Source: Paludibacteraceae bacterium (lineage in GTDB: Bacteria; Bacteroidota; Bacteroidia; Bacteroidales; Paludibacteraceae). From it: a stretch of 64,000 nucleotides of DNA. Location of the stretch: positions 1 to 64,000 of the forward strand of contig JAHDRA010000045.1 of NCBI GenBank assembly GCA_018433525.1, in the 5' to 3' direction. Shown one piece after another: positions 27,184-36,306 of this stretch (positions within the stretch are counted from its first letter, which is position 1; each line of letters begins with the position of its first letter). Position numbers and translations under genes: made by a program. Under the pieces are notes generated by a model. That model saw only the letters and a list, made by a program, of their open reading frames with translations. It was not told the origin of the DNA and did no database searches.

Positions 27184-28443
27184 TTAATTTCGTTTTGAGG
27201 TTACATTTTTCTCATATTGTTGAATTTCAGCAATATAATCTTCTCCGACAGGCACATTGTTTTTCAAGCAAAAATAGTCCCAAACAGCATTCCAGGGCAA
27301 ATTTTTGGTTTCTTCGAGCAATGCCAGTCGTTCAAAATATTGTCCATTATCTTCATATTTTCTCAATAAAGAAAGAGGTTCTAGCAAAGCCTGAAGAAAA
27401 GCTTTCTGAGTAGCCCGTATGCCAACAACATAAGCTCCAATACGATTTATGGATGCATCAAAATAATCCAACCCCACATGAACTCGATTCAAGGCATCTG
27501 CCCGTACAATTTCTTTAGCCAATTCAGTAACATCATCATTTAATATCGTTACATGGTCGGAATCCCACCGCACCGGCCGACTTACATGCAACATAATTTC
27601 CGGAACAAAAAGCAAAAGAGAAGATATTTTATCTGCAACACTTTCCGTCAAATGAAAATGGCCTGTATCCAACGTAACGATTTTTTGGTTTTTAGTACCA
27701 TAAGCCAGATAAAAATCATATGAACCTACCGTGTAACTTTCCAACCCAATACCAAAAAGTTTTGCTTCTATACAGTCTTTCATGTTTGTGTAACCTTTGG
27801 CGAAAATTTCATCCAACGATTTTTCCAAAATGCTTCTGTAAAGCAGGCGATTTACAGTTAAATCTTTCATCCCGTCGTGAATCCAAAGATTCATAATACA
27901 AGGGTCGTGTTGAAATTTTCCCATTTCTTCGGCAATTAGTCGACAACGTTTGGTGTGTTCAATCCAAAAATTGCGAATTTCTTTGTCGGGATTTGCCAAT
28001 GTGAGGTTACCACTTTTTGGATGTCCAAAAGATGTCGAATTAAAATCAAGTTTTAGCCCTTTCTCTTGAGCCCATTGCATCCAGCTGGTGAAATGGGAAG
28101 GCTCTATTTCGTTGCGGTCAATTTTTTTCCGTTGAAAATCTCCGTAAATAGCATGGAGATTTAAGCGATGTTTACCTCCTACCAATGCCAACACTTTTTC
28201 TATATCTTGACGAAGTTCATCCATATTGCGTGCTTTTCCCGGATAATTGCCAGTGGCTTGAATACCTGCATCGTTGATATTGCCAAAATTTTCAAAACCC
28301 GTCACATCATCGGCTTGCCAGCAGTGAATGGAAAGAGATAATTTTTCGAGAACTTCTATTGTTTTGTCAACACTTACTTCTACTGCTTCATAACGTTCTT
28401 TTGCAATTTCGTAGGACTTTTGAATAATTTCATCCTTTTTCAT
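27184..28443 (-). CDS. rhaA: L-rhamnose isomerase
   Basis: A cytoplasmic metal-dependent isomerase converting L-rhamnose to L-rhamnulose. Its 419 residues equal the E. coli RhaA length. Family segments seen are LSIHCWQADDVTGFE near residue 37, NLHAIYGDF, DFNSTSFGHPKSG, IHDGMKD, LDTGHFHLTESVADK (metal-binding His) and HVSRPVRWDSDHV. It starts 34 bases after rhaB and is followed by rhaT, giving the isomerase and kinase side by side. Near-complete motif agreement makes the call firm. Confidence 0.96.
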   Translation of the reverse strand: MKKDEIIQKSYEIAKERYEAVEVSVDKTIEVLEKLSLSIHCWQADDVTGFENFGNINDAGIQATGNYPGKARNMDELRQDIEKVLALVGGKHRLNLHAIYGDFQRKKIDRNEIEPSHFTSWMQWAQEKGLKLDFNSTSFGHPKSGNLTLANPDKEIRNFWIEHTKRCRLIAEEMGKFQHDPCIMNLWIHDGMKDLTVNRLLYRSILEKSLDEIFAKGYTNMKDCIEAKLFGIGLESYTVGSYDFYLAYGTKNQKIVTLDTGHFHLTESVADKISSLLLFVPEIMLHVSRPVRWDSDHVTILNDDVTELAKEIVRADALNRVHVGLDYFDASINRIGAYVVGIRATQKAFLQALLEPLSLLRKYEDNGQYFERLALLEETKNLPWNAVWDYFCLKNNVPVGEDYIAEIQQYEKNVTSKRN

Positions 28444-28476
28444 GATACATTAATTTTGTAATAGTTATTTCGACTT

Positions 28477-29955
28477 TTATTTTTCTAAAATATGAAGATA
28501 TTTCTTGTATGCTTTTTCCCATAACTCTGTATTTTGAGGATAAAAAGTTTCCAGCTCAACAGAATTTCGGATGATAGACCTAATTTCAGTTAATGAATTG
28601 ATCAGCCCCAATCCTTTTGCCTGCATCATAATGTTTCCCATCGCAGTAGCTTCTGCAGGTCCTGCAATCACAGGAAGTCCTATAGCATTCGCTGTGAGCT
28701 GATTTAGCAAATTGTTTTGAGATCCTCCGCCAATGACATGAAGTCGGTTTATTGGGAAAGGAGACAATTTTTGCAAAGAATCGAGAACATACTTATATTT
28801 CAATGCCAAACTGTCAAAGATACAACGAATGAATTCAGCATGTGTAGCAGGAACTTTTTGACCACTATTCCGACAAAAAACAGCTATTGACCGTGTCATG
28901 CTTTCAGGATTTGAAAAAACACTGTCATCAGGATCAATTAAAAATTGAAAACTCCTTACTGATTCTGCCATTTGAACAATTTCAGGATACGTATAGGAAT
29001 TCCCATCCAATTTCCATTCTTCGCGGCATCTTTCCAAAAGCCACATGCCTGTTATGTTTTTCAAGAATCGTATGGTACCATCTACTCCACCTTCATTGGT
29101 AAAATTTAAACGATAACTTTCTTCCGTAATTATGGGATTTTTGGTTTCAATGCCCATTAACGACCATGTCCCCGAACTCAGGTAGGAAAAATTTTCGTCC
29201 TCTGCCGGCACTGCAACCACTGCCGAAGCAGTATCATGCTCTGCAACTGCAATGAAGGGAATTTCAGGAACATTGCATTCCCGTTGAATACTTTTTTCCA
29301 AATTTCCAACAACTGTACCCGGCATAACCATTTGTGGTAGTATTGTTGGTTCAATATTCATTGGAACTAATAATTCGGCTTCAATTTTTTTTGTGAATGG
29401 ATTTAACAATTGAGAAGTTGAAGCAATGGTATATTCGCAAACTTTTTTCTTGGTAAACAAATAATTAAGAGCATCGGGCATAAACAAAATTGAATCAGCA
29501 TATTCAAGAGCTGAAGAAGATTCTTTTTTTGCTGCATATAATTGAAACAAGCTGTTTAAATTCATAATCTGAATGCCTGTCAGTTCATAAACTTCTCTCT
29601 TTGAAATACGTGAAAAATATTCTTCCGGTACTCCGTTAGTATATGGATCACGATAGGAACGCGGAAGATTAAGTAAAGAACCATCGTTTGCCAGATACAC
29701 AAAATCAACTCCCCATGTATCGATACCCATTGCATTGATATGGATTCCTTGCTGACTTGCAATTAAAAGTCCTTTTTTAATTTCTTCAAATAATGAATAA
29801 ATGTTCCAATAATATTTGTCATGAATACAAATAATTTTATTCTGAAAACGAGTAAGTTCCTTTAAATCAAGTCGGTTATTTTGCAAAGTACCTAAAATGG
29901 TTCGCCCACTGGTGGCACCCAGATCTACAGCAAAAAAATGAGGGAGTTTACTCAT
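28477..29955 (-). CDS. rhaB: Rhamnulokinase
   Basis: An FGGY-family kinase phosphorylating L-rhamnulose at C1. The 492 residues begin FFAVDLGATSGRTILG (phosphate 1 motif). They include GIDTWGVDFVYL, YRDPYTNGVPE, AEHDTASAVVAVP, YLSSGTWSLMGIE and the phosphate 2 / adenosine region HVIGGGSQNNLLNQ with the later GPAEATAMGN. It is the first gene of the minus-strand rha set. About 310 bp of A/T-rich DNA with inverted repeats separates it from the divergent AraC-type regulator. Confidence 0.96.
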   Translation of the reverse strand: MSKLPHFFAVDLGATSGRTILGTLQNNRLDLKELTRFQNKIICIHDKYYWNIYSLFEEIKKGLLIASQQGIHINAMGIDTWGVDFVYLANDGSLLNLPRSYRDPYTNGVPEEYFSRISKREVYELTGIQIMNLNSLFQLYAAKKESSSALEYADSILFMPDALNYLFTKKKVCEYTIASTSQLLNPFTKKIEAELLVPMNIEPTILPQMVMPGTVVGNLEKSIQRECNVPEIPFIAVAEHDTASAVVAVPAEDENFSYLSSGTWSLMGIETKNPIITEESYRLNFTNEGGVDGTIRFLKNITGMWLLERCREEWKLDGNSYTYPEIVQMAESVRSFQFLIDPDDSVFSNPESMTRSIAVFCRNSGQKVPATHAEFIRCIFDSLALKYKYVLDSLQKLSPFPINRLHVIGGGSQNNLLNQLTANAIGLPVIAGPAEATAMGNIMMQAKGLGLINSLTEIRSIIRNSVELETFYPQNTELWEKAYKKYLHILEK

Positions 29956-30019
29956 AGAATTTATCTTGTATTATGAATGCAGAAAATTTATTAATGAATC
30001 TACCTAATGTAAATTTCAA

Positions 30020-30073
30020 CAAAAGTACATTAATAACCATAAGAAAATACTAAGTATTTTGATATAAATACTT
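30020..30073 (-). promoter_or_regulatory. Candidate rhaB promoter and operator half-sites
   Basis: On the minus strand, TACTTTTG (30020-30027) fits the Bacteroidota -7 consensus TAnnTTTG; no perfect -33 TTTG was found. Just upstream lie three related half-sites. AAAATACT (30044-30051) and AGTATTTT (30053-30060) form a perfect inverted pair around one base. AAGTATTT (30052-30059) pairs with AAATACTT (30066-30073). This is a plausible binding site for the adjacent AraC-type regulator. The whole gap 29956-30268 contains no gene. Confidence 0.45.
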
Positions 30074-30209
30074 TGAAATTTGGCATAAAATGTAAATTTT
30101 TTTTCTTGTAATATGTGGAATAAAAATTTTTCCCTTCACAAGTTCAAAAAAAAAATTAATTTTGTCATGAAATTTCAAATCTTTAAGGATCGGAGAAAAG
30201 AGATAGACG

Positions 30210-30241
30210 TTTAATTTTCAGATATTTACTTGTTTCCTTTG
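30210..30241 (+). promoter_or_regulatory. Candidate promoter of the AraC-type gene
   Basis: TTTA (30210-30213), a 20-base spacer, then TTCCTTTG (30234-30241). This resembles the TTTG-N19-21-TAnnTTTG pattern with one mismatch in each box, and lies 28 bases before the start codon. Confidence 0.35.
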
Positions 30242-30268
30242 TCTCTAATTTTACAAGCAGATTAATAC

Positions 30269-31183
30269 ATGAAAAACATAGAAGCAAAAAACTCAATCCT
30301 TTGCCGCTATCTCATCGCAAACGAGCAAGATACAAGATGGGGATTGACAATAACTACGGTTGGTAAACAAAGCTTAAGCATCAATGAAGATTATCCGCCA
30401 AAAGATGGGCATCCTATGAGATATTTATTTACAACCGAACAAGGTCGAGTATTAGATGAATATCAATTATTATATATTGTTAAAGGTTCAGGAATTTTCA
30501 CATCAACTTCTTGCAAGCTTACCAATATAAATGCAGGAAATATGTTCATGCTTTTCCCTGGCGAATGGCACAATTATAAATCAAATCCATCAACAGGATG
30601 GGAAGAATACTGGATTGGATTTAAAGGTGAAAATATTGATAATCGGGTGAAAAATGGTTTTTTTAATAAAGAAAAACCAATTTTCAATGTGGGAGTATTG
30701 GATGAAGCAGTTCAATTATATGAACAAGGAATTTCCGTCGCCATTGAACAAAAGGCAGGTTTTCAACAAATGTTGGCAGGAATAGTAAATCATCTGTTAG
30801 GATTAGCTTTTTGTTTAAATAAATATAATGAATTTGAAAATCTGGAAATTACAAATCTTATAAACGAAGCTAAAATCAGATTTATGGAAGACTTTCGGAA
30901 AGATATAGATATAGAAGATGTTGCGAAGGGATTAAATATGAGTTATTCAACTTTTCGTAAGGTTTTTAAAGCATATACGGGTTTTGCTCCGGCACAATAT
31001 TTACAAGAGATACGCATACAGCATGCAAAAGAATTATTAACAAACACAAATTTAAATATTAAGGAAATTGCTTTTGAAAGCGGATTTGAAAATCCCGAAT
31101 ATTTTTTTACCGCATTTAAAAATAAAACCGGATATACTCCCATCCAATATCGAAATTTTACTCAAGGGAAAATTAGTATCTAA
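30269..31183 (+). CDS. AraC-family transcriptional regulator (RhaR-like)
   Basis: A 304-residue regulator. The N-terminal cupin-like effector domain (about 25-170) has DEYQLLYIVKGSGIF and the FMLFPGEWHNY segment. The C-terminal pair of helix-turn-helix motifs (about 200-300) has IEDVAKGLNMSYSTFRKVFKAYTG and IKEIAFESGFENPEYFFTAFKNKTG. It is divergent from rhaB with a shared intergenic region. This is the usual arrangement of rhamnose regulators in Bacteroides, so it is the likely activator of rhaBAT and perhaps of the downstream catabolic run. L-rhamnose as effector is inferred from context. Confidence 0.88.
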   Translation: MKNIEAKNSILCRYLIANEQDTRWGLTITTVGKQSLSINEDYPPKDGHPMRYLFTTEQGRVLDEYQLLYIVKGSGIFTSTSCKLTNINAGNMFMLFPGEWHNYKSNPSTGWEEYWIGFKGENIDNRVKNGFFNKEKPIFNVGVLDEAVQLYEQGISVAIEQKAGFQQMLAGIVNHLLGLAFCLNKYNEFENLEITNLINEAKIRFMEDFRKDIDIEDVAKGLNMSYSTFRKVFKAYTGFAPAQYLQEIRIQHAKELLTNTNLNIKEIAFESGFENPEYFFTAFKNKTGYTPIQYRNFTQGKISI

Positions 31184-31383
31184 AAATTGTCATTCTGTTT
31201 TTGGGGATTTTGTTTATTCCGAAAATTATGTGCTTCTTTTTAATGAAATGACAGATTAACAACATATTATGAATGTAATTTCCATCAAACTTTTTCTTTG
31301 CAGGTAAGAGCAAACGTATTTCATACCATCTCTGATTTTATTAGCAGTTGCCCATTAATTTATCTTATTAGAATAAATAATCC

Positions 31384-32505
31384 TTAGGCAAGCGTTTTGA
31401 AATTCTTTTGATTAAAAAAAAGAGGAAATTGTTCGATTAACTGTTTCTGCATAATTTCATTCAATTGTGGCAGGTAAGCATCCGGCTCACGTCGAAAAGG
31501 GTAGTGAGATCTCAGATACTCAAACAGTCGAGGATGATTTTTTAACTGATTGCTTTCTGATTCGATATTGTAAGTTTTCAGAAAAAAATCTTCTATGTTA
31601 TTAACAAACGACAAATCGACTTTAGTAGGTTCAGGGAGATTAGAGACTTCCCAATTATCAAGTCCCAGACCAAAAAATTTGCTTACCGCCCGCACACTTT
31701 GAGAAGCAGCGTTGGCTTTGCCTTCGGCCGAATATCCGGCAATGTGTGGAGTACCCAATGCAGTTTTATTCAACAATTCGGTATCAATATCAGGCTCATT
31801 TTCCCAACAATCAATAACAGCAGTCAATATTCCTTGTCTGTTCAAAGCATCCAACAATGCACTTGTAGAAATTACTTCTCCTCGAGCAGCATTAATAATC
31901 AACGGTTTTTTTTTTAATGTATCGAAAAATTTTTTATCGGCTAAATGAAAAGTTTTATCTTCACCTTCCATATTGAGGGGTGTGTGAAACGAGATAATAT
32001 CGGATGTCGAACAAATTTCCGATAAAGAAACGAATTGGTAAGGGTCTTCTTTTCTGGCGCGAGGAGGATCGTTTTGCAACACATTCATACCAAAAGAAGC
32101 TCCCAATTGAACAATTTTTGAACCTACAGCTCCTACCCCGACCACTCCTAAAGTTTTTCCTGCCAGCTCAAAAAAATTTCTATTTACATAACTGAGTACC
32201 GAAGCCATATACTGAGCAACCGAAAGCGCATTGCAACCGGGCGCATTGGTCCACTTTATACCGTTTTCGGCACAATATGCAGCATCTATATGATCGTAAC
32301 CAATAGTGGCTGAGGCAATAAACTTAACTTTAGAACCCGACAACAAACGTGCATCGCATTTGGTACGCGTACGGACTATAAGGGCATCTGCATTTTTTAC
32401 GGTTTCATTCGTAATTTGAGAATGGGGCATATATGTAACATCCATCACCTCATCCAATACACCCCGAAGGTAAGGAATATAACTGTCTATGACAATACTT
32501 GGCAC
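31384..32505 (-). CDS. pdxB: 4-phosphoerythronate dehydrogenase
   Basis: An NAD-dependent D-isomer 2-hydroxyacid dehydrogenase of the pyridoxal-phosphate pathway. 373 residues from a GTG at 32505 (VPSIVIDSYIPYLRG). Motifs are ASATIGYDHID, the Rossmann GVVGVGAVGSKIV, NAARGEVI (catalytic Arg region), the Glu in WENEPDI and HIAGYSAEG (catalytic His), with the PdxB-type C-terminal extension. The frame is open upstream to 32718, but those 71 residues are hydrophobic and not family-like. No in-frame ATG fits, so GTG is my choice. The gene is isolated and ends about 200 bp from the convergent AraC-type gene. Confidence 0.9.
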   Translation of the reverse strand: MPSIVIDSYIPYLRGVLDEVMDVTYMPHSQITNETVKNADALIVRTRTKCDARLLSGSKVKFIASATIGYDHIDAAYCAENGIKWTNAPGCNALSVAQYMASVLSYVNRNFFELAGKTLGVVGVGAVGSKIVQLGASFGMNVLQNDPPRARKEDPYQFVSLSEICSTSDIISFHTPLNMEGEDKTFHLADKKFFDTLKKKPLIINAARGEVISTSALLDALNRQGILTAVIDCWENEPDIDTELLNKTALGTPHIAGYSAEGKANAASQSVRAVSKFFGLGLDNWEVSNLPEPTKVDLSFVNNIEDFFLKTYNIESESNQLKNHPRLFEYLRSHYPFRREPDAYLPQLNEIMQKQLIEQFPLFFNQKNFKTLA

Positions 32506-32808
32506 TTTTGATTGAAATAATTGAACTGCAAAATTACATGAAAATTGAATTATTTCCAAGCTTGTGAAAATAAAAATCAAAGTTGTAAAGCCAACAGGCA
32601 AGTGAGAAATCAAATAAAATGTTTTAAAAAAATATTTTTCGACAATAATTTTACTATCCTGGGCGTAAAAACAGACTTTATAAACATCGATTAAACGATA
32701 AAGCGCCTTAAAAATCAATAAATTCTCAGACGCTTTATTATTAGTAATCAGTTCAAGAAAAATTTTTTGAAATAACCCTTGAACCCTTTTTTGCCTAAAC
32801 TTTTCTAA
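32506..32808. other. Gap between winged-helix gene and pdxB
   Basis: About 300 bp with no gene. An inverted repeat ATAAAGCG (32698-32705) and CGCTTTAT (32731-32738) could form a weak hairpin downstream of the small winged-helix gene, but no U-run of note follows. The pdxB promoter should be here, but none was clear. Confidence 0.4.
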
Positions 32809-32985
32809 TTACTTTGGTTGCCAATAACATCTTTTGGGTGATTCTATGGCTCCTTCAGCTTTCAGCTCGTTCATGGCTTTGTCTACTTCCTTTCTGTCGA
32901 GACCGGTCATTTCGACAATTTTTCCTGCATTCACCGGCGAACCGGCCTTCTTCATGGCTTCCAGTACAATTTCTTTAGTATTCAT
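32809..32985 (-). CDS. Small winged-helix DNA-binding-like protein
   Basis: 58 residues from the ATG at 32985: a compact winged-helix pattern with [36 protein letters not shown] (recognition-helix region) and a beta wing ending PKRCYWQP. The longer in-frame extension to 33036 is Cys/Lys-rich and was not included. Tiny proteins of this sort are common in Bacteroidota, often annotated as transcriptional regulators without a known target. It sits 59 bp after tyrA on the same strand and may share its transcript. Confidence 0.7.
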   Translation of the reverse strand: MNTKEIVLEAMKKAGSPVNAGKIVEMTGLDRKEVDKAMNELKAEGAIESPKRCYWQPK

Positions 32986-33044
32986 AGCTGTTAAATTTTT
33001 TTGTTTACAACAATCATTTCCCGAAAATGTTTTCAATACAAAGC

Positions 33045-33818
33045 TTATTCGATATTTTTTCTGACTTTTTCCAAAAATTCCTGCATTCGTGCCGCGTCCT
33101 TCTTTTTAATGATGTCCAGCAACACTTTCAGTTGAGCTCGAATGTTGTCGATTTGTTCTTCCGCATAAGGATTGAAAAGAATTTCGGTCAACAGATAATC
33201 GTCTTCCGATAAAAGCCCTTCTGCAATGTCCATGTGCCTTTTGAAAGTGGTGCCAGGTGCATCCTGATGTTTCATGACAGCTGCAAAAACCAATGTGGAT
33301 GCAAATGGTATAGCCAGCGAATATGCTGTTGTTTTATCGTGTTCTTCAAAAGAGTATTCAAAGATTTTTAAATGTAGAGAATGGTACAGATCTTTGAAAA
33401 ACATTTTTCCAAGATAATCGGACTCCGAAATAATGATGGCATTCTGAGAACTTAAATTGTCGAGCGTTGCAAATGTTGGTCCAAACATGGGGTGAGTGGA
33501 AACAAAACGTTTTCCGGTACTTTCGTAAAATTCCTTCAAACCCGTTTTAACCGATGCAATATCGGACAACATGCAGTTTTCGGGCAAATAGGGCAACACA
33601 TTTTTAAATGCCTCTATGGTATACTTAAGCGTAACACAATTGATTACCAATTCAGGTTCAAACTCTTGTATTTCTTTGTATTGAGTCAGCCGATAAGTAT
33701 TAAAAACAAAACGCAACTTTTGTGGGTCAACGTCATAAAGAGCCACTTCGTGATGGAGGCACAATAAATCGGTGAAAAAAGTGCCCATCTTCCCTGCTCC
33801 TAAAATCAATATTTTCAT
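33045..33818 (-). CDS. tyrA: Prephenate dehydrogenase
   Basis: It oxidatively decarboxylates prephenate to 4-hydroxyphenylpyruvate in tyrosine synthesis. 257 residues: the NAD motif GAGKMG (7-12), [13 protein letters not shown], the family signature THPMFGPT and the helical C-terminal dimerisation half. No chorismate-mutase or ACT domain is fused, the short form frequent in Bacteroidales. It is not next to other aromatic genes here. Its start codon (CAT at 33816-33818 on the plus strand) coincides with the first bases of a dispersed-element copy, so the element supplies the entire leader. Confidence 0.92.
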   Translation of the reverse strand: MKILILGAGKMGTFFTDLLCLHHEVALYDVDPQKLRFVFNTYRLTQYKEIQEFEPELVINCVTLKYTIEAFKNVLPYLPENCMLSDIASVKTGLKEFYESTGKRFVSTHPMFGPTFATLDNLSSQNAIIISESDYLGKMFFKDLYHSLHLKIFEYSFEEHDKTTAYSLAIPFASTLVFAAVMKHQDAPGTTFKRHMDIAEGLLSEDDYLLTEILFNPYAEEQIDNIRAQLKVLLDIIKKKDAARMQEFLEKVRKNIE

Positions 33819-33913
33819 CAGAATAGAATTTATTTTTTAAAGGTCTGATGGAACCTACATGTCTGAATATTATATTCATTCGCGTTTGTGTATGGGATAC
33901 ATGTGGGTTTCAT
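33816..33913 (+). repeat. ~100-bp dispersed element (copy 4), forming the tyrA leader
   Basis: CATCAGAATAGAATTTATTT, then GGTCTGATGGAACCTACATGT, TATATTCATTCGCGTTTGTG and ATACATGTGGGTTTCAT. It matches the consensus apart from a few substitutions (ACCTACATGT for ACCCACATGT). The first three bases are the complement of the tyrA ATG. The other end lies about 85 bp from the ampG-like stop codon. Confidence 0.86.
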
Positions 33914-33997
33914 AAATTGTTATTTTTCAATTTCGAATACAAAAGTGGCAAAAATGAAAACAAAACGATTCATTTTACAAATAAGTAGAAAGATTTC

Positions 33998-35872
33998 TTA
34001 CACGGATTTCTTTTTCCCGAATTCCTTGTCTATCTTCATAAACGGAATAATGGCAAGAGTCGGAATGGCACAAATCAACACGAAAATAAAGAAATGATTG
34101 TACCCTATCAATTCTTGCAGCCAACCGGCCATCATTCCGGGCAACATCATTCCCAGCGCCATGAAGCCCGTACAAATGGCATAATGGGCAGTTTTGTGTT
34201 CTCCTTCCGAAAAATAAATCATATACAGCATATAAGCCGTGAATCCGAATCCATAACCAAACTGTTCGAAAGCGACTGCCGCATTGATAAGCAACATATT
34301 CTCGGGCATGAACCACGACAAATACAAATAAGCCATGTTTGGCAGCGTGATGCACAAGGCCATCGGCCAAATCCAATATTTCAAGCCTTTGCGCGAAGCT
34401 GCAATCCCGCCAACAATTCCTCCCAAAGTCAAGGCAATGACGCCGACCGTTCCGTAAACCAGCCCAACTTGTCCCGTGGTTAGTCCCAAACCTCCAACTT
34501 CCCGCGGATCGAGTAAAAAAGGAGAAGACATTTTAACCAGCATTGCTTCTCCCAACCGATAAAGAAGCATGAATGCAATAGCCAACCCGATTCCTTTCTT
34601 TTGGAAAAATGTGGCAAAAGTTCGTCCAAATTCTCTAATAATATCTTTTGACGAATGAGTCAAAGATGGGTGATCGGAAGCCGGTCGGGGTAAAATAAAC
34701 CTGTGATACAGATAAAATAAGATAAATAAACCGGACAAAATAAAGAAAGTTATGCTCCAAGCTAATCTGATATTTCCTGAAACTCCCTTAAATTCGCTTA
34801 CCGCCTGTCCCTTCAGCTTAGCATCGAGCTGAACAACTACCAGCGCGGGTTTATCCCAATTTTCATCGGTAAAAACCAAACGTTCGCCACTGACAAGAGA
34901 AATACTTTTATCGCCTTTGGACTGACTTAAATTCAAAATCAACGGTTTACCGGCTTCTGGTTTTTTTGTCAAACGTATGGCTACAACACCGGCATTTCCC
35001 GTTAAATTCTCTACCATTGAAATTTTTTCACGTTTTTCTCCAAAATTTTCCCTGATAAAATCGGCAAAAGGCCCTGAAACATGTTGATGCCACCAAGAAT
35101 CGTTTTCTTTTTTGGTCTGATCATTTTGAAGGTTTTCTTCCGCAATAAATCGATAGCGTTTGTTGTTCTCCACTGCAGCGGCTTTGATTTTATTGAGCGA
35201 ATCGCTGGTAATAGGTTGCGTACTCAAACTCAAGCTGGCAGGGAAAACTACAAATTTCATCTCGGCATCTTCGGGAAAATTTACTTTTGACAGACTGTCT
35301 ACATTTACTATTTGAGAAATTGGATCCGGAGAAGATTGAACGGAAAAAACAACCGGTTCCATGCCGGTATGGCTTTCCAAAGCTCCCGCAATAATAATGA
35401 GAATTCCCTGACCTGCAATCATGGCAAAACGATAAAAGGTACTGCGAATTCCCACAAAAAAAGACTGTTGTGAGCTATCGAGCGCCAGCATATAGAATCC
35501 ATCGGCCGCAATGTCGTGAGTTGCAGAACTGAAAGCAATCAACCACAGTACAGCCAAAGTAGCCTGAAAAAAGAAAGGAGCGGGAATTAAAAAAGCTACT
35601 CCAGCAAAACCGGCACCAATCAGCAACTGCATGGAAGTAATCCACCAACGCTTGGTTTTAATTAAATCTACAAATGGACTCCAAAATGGCTTTATTACCC
35701 AAGGCAAATACAACCAGCTGGTATACAAGGCAATATCGGCATTTGAAATACCCAGCCGCTTGTACATGATCACAGCTACCGTCATGGCAACTACATAAGG
35801 AATGCCTTCAGCAAAGTATAAAGTGGGTACCCATGCCCAGGGAGAAATGTTTTTTGTTTGCTTGATTTTCAT
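33998..35872 (-). CDS. AmpG-like MFS transporter with large extracytoplasmic insert
   Basis: A 624-residue major facilitator protein. Its ends resemble AmpG muropeptide permeases: SPWAWVPTLYFAEGIPYVV, DIALYTSWLYLPWVIKPFWSP, SSATHDIAADGFYM and, after the insert, LLYRLGEAMLVKMSSPFLLD and FGFTAYMLYMIYFS. Between the first and second halves (about residues 170-370) is a roughly 200-residue hydrophilic stretch without membrane helices. It probably folds outside the cytoplasmic membrane, followed by an extra helix. E. coli AmpG has no such domain. Uptake of cell-wall sugars is inferred from the family. It stands alone on the minus strand. Confidence 0.85.
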   Translation of the reverse strand: MKIKQTKNISPWAWVPTLYFAEGIPYVVAMTVAVIMYKRLGISNADIALYTSWLYLPWVIKPFWSPFVDLIKTKRWWITSMQLLIGAGFAGVAFLIPAPFFFQATLAVLWLIAFSSATHDIAADGFYMLALDSSQQSFFVGIRSTFYRFAMIAGQGILIIIAGALESHTGMEPVVFSVQSSPDPISQIVNVDSLSKVNFPEDAEMKFVVFPASLSLSTQPITSDSLNKIKAAAVENNKRYRFIAEENLQNDQTKKENDSWWHQHVSGPFADFIRENFGEKREKISMVENLTGNAGVVAIRLTKKPEAGKPLILNLSQSKGDKSISLVSGERLVFTDENWDKPALVVVQLDAKLKGQAVSEFKGVSGNIRLAWSITFFILSGLFILFYLYHRFILPRPASDHPSLTHSSKDIIREFGRTFATFFQKKGIGLAIAFMLLYRLGEAMLVKMSSPFLLDPREVGGLGLTTGQVGLVYGTVGVIALTLGGIVGGIAASRKGLKYWIWPMALCITLPNMAYLYLSWFMPENMLLINAAVAFEQFGYGFGFTAYMLYMIYFSEGEHKTAHYAICTGFMALGMMLPGMMAGWLQELIGYNHFFIFVLICAIPTLAIIPFMKIDKEFGKKKSV

Positions 35873-36306
35873 GTCGATATATCGGAAAAATTTAGAGGTT
35901 ATAAATTCTGTTTCTGATCATTTCAAACATATAAACTTTTCATAGCAACATTAAAGTCAGGGTGAGGGTTATAAATAAATTTTGGAAACGAGTTTAAAAT
36001 ATTTCTAACTCAATAAAATTGTAACACAATATATGGGAACATCCCTTCTTTGCTTAAGAATTAGAAAAATACAAACCATGACAGAAAAAATCGAACTGAA
36101 AAACAATTGCTTTCAAATTAAGAAAGGCAAAGGTAAACAATCTTCTGTGAATTTAAAAGAAAAAATGATAAATCATCTACCAACAATTCTTACATTTATA
36201 TGCTGAAATTCCCTTCAATTTTTCAAGGGAAATATTTTCTCTTTTTTGGAAATTAATTTAAATAGGTATAATTTTGAAACAAAAAATATCGTAAACAGAC
36301 AGAGTA
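35873..36306. other. Divergent gap between ampG-like and outer-membrane genes
   Basis: About 430 bp. The only candidate reading frame is a 42-codon plus-strand ORF at 36078-36206 (MTEKIELKNNCFQIKKGKG...), preceded by an A-rich leader. Its Lys-rich composition is typical of Bacteroidota small proteins, but I recognise no family, so it is not annotated as a gene. Promoters for both flanking genes should be here; none was clear. Confidence 0.4.
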
